Below, in pieces: positions 5,976-6,077 of a DNA stretch of 6,077 nt; within the stretch, counting starts at the first letter, position 1, and every line of letters begins with the position of its first letter. This stretch comes from an uncultured Peptococcaceae bacterium. GTDB lineage: Bacteria > Bacillota > Peptococcia > Peptococcales > Peptococcaceae. Made by a program: the position numbers and the translations under genes. Under the pieces are notes generated by a model. That model was not told the origin of the DNA and made no database searches. It saw only the letters and a program-made list of their open reading frames with translations. Location: assembly GCA_900553245.1 (NCBI GenBank), contig USCP01000120.1, forward strand, positions 1 to 6,077, written 5' to 3'.

Positions 5976-6077
5976 TATTGGTCCCCCATCACATTAAACT
6001 GTACCTTGGATTGTCTGAGCTGACGGTTGAGGTCTTCGCGTGCCTCTTGTTGGCGTTGCTGTAAGGCTGCCACTGCA
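5975..6077 (-). CDS. phnG: PhnG, C-terminal fragment (C-P lyase core subunit), cut by window edge
   Basis: Only the last 33 residues and the TAA stop are in the window; the rest lies beyond the right edge. The visible tail is a Gln/Arg/Glu-rich amphipathic helix (AALQQRQQEAREDLNRQL) followed by SKVQFNVMGDQ. This lines up with the C-terminal helix and the 'ASRVDFFTMVRG'-type tail of E. coli PhnG, although the Phe-Phe-Thr core is replaced by Phe-Asn-Val and the end is shorter. PhnG is a small non-catalytic subunit of the cytoplasmic PhnGHIJ core and assists PhnI in forming the ribose 1-phosphonate triphosphate intermediate. Its stop codon overlaps the phnH ATG by one base (TAATG), which suggests coupled translation. 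The identification rests on the tail similarity and on the position directly before phnH; the fragment alone would be weak evidence. Confidence 0.85.
   Translation of the reverse strand, partial: AVAALQQRQQEAREDLNRQLRQSKVQFNVMGDQ

Noticed and set aside
1..6077. Frequent CCAAGG / CCTTGG hexamers, considered as a possible uptake or restriction-related repeat
   Set aside because: Those I checked fall in coding sequence, mostly where a codon ending in C or CC is followed by the TTG leucine codon and a G. Codon preference explains them, and no regular spacing or longer consensus is visible.
1..6077. Search for terminators, RNA genes, CRISPR repeats, insertion sequences or attachment sites
   Set aside because: Intergenic space never exceeds 12 bases, and I saw no direct repeats, inverted repeats with T-runs, or tRNA-like structures outside the coding sequence.

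Overview
The window is wall-to-wall coding on the minus strand. It holds most of a carbon-phosphorus (C-P) lyase operon for phosphonate breakdown. In transcription order (high to low coordinates) the genes are phnG (only its C-terminal 33 residues, cut by the right edge), phnH, phnI, phnJ, phnK, phnM, phnL, and a PHP-domain phosphoesterase (phnPP-like) cut by the left edge. The six genes from phnH to phnL are complete and intact. The longest gap between genes is 12 bases, so there is no intergenic region to annotate and no internal promoter or terminator that I can see. The promoter, any regulator or transporter upstream of phnG, and the 3' end of the operon lie outside the window.

How the genes work together (known from the E. 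coli pathway): PhnG, H, I and J form the core complex, and the ABC-type ATPases PhnK and PhnL dock onto it. PhnI, with G, H and L, displaces adenine from ATP with the phosphonate to give ribose 1-phosphonate 5-triphosphate. PhnM removes pyrophosphate. PhnJ, a radical-SAM enzyme, cleaves the C-P bond, releasing the alkane (methane from methylphosphonate) and 5-phosphoribosyl 1,2-cyclic phosphate. In E. coli PhnP opens that cyclic phosphate. Here a PHP-family hydrolase occupies that place, as described for PhnPP of Eggerthella lenta, which hydrolyses both ester bonds to give ribose 5-phosphate and phosphate. The operon could therefore run from phosphonate to free phosphate and a pentose phosphate without PhnP or PhnN.

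Organism: bacterial, with G+C near one half by eye, strong purine-rich Shine-Dalgarno sites (AAAGGAG, GGGAGGA), a PHP-type rather than PhnP-type last step, and a Cys-rich insertion in PhnK. This fits a Gram-positive-type or Negativicutes-like anaerobe (Firmicutes or Coriobacteriia) better than an enterobacterium. That placement is tentative.

The overall system is known. The points most worth a second look are the CxxC...CxxC zinc-knuckle-like insertion in PhnK between the A-loop tyrosine and Walker A, the PHP enzyme in place of PhnP, the K-M-L gene order, and the very tight, alternating stop/start junctions.
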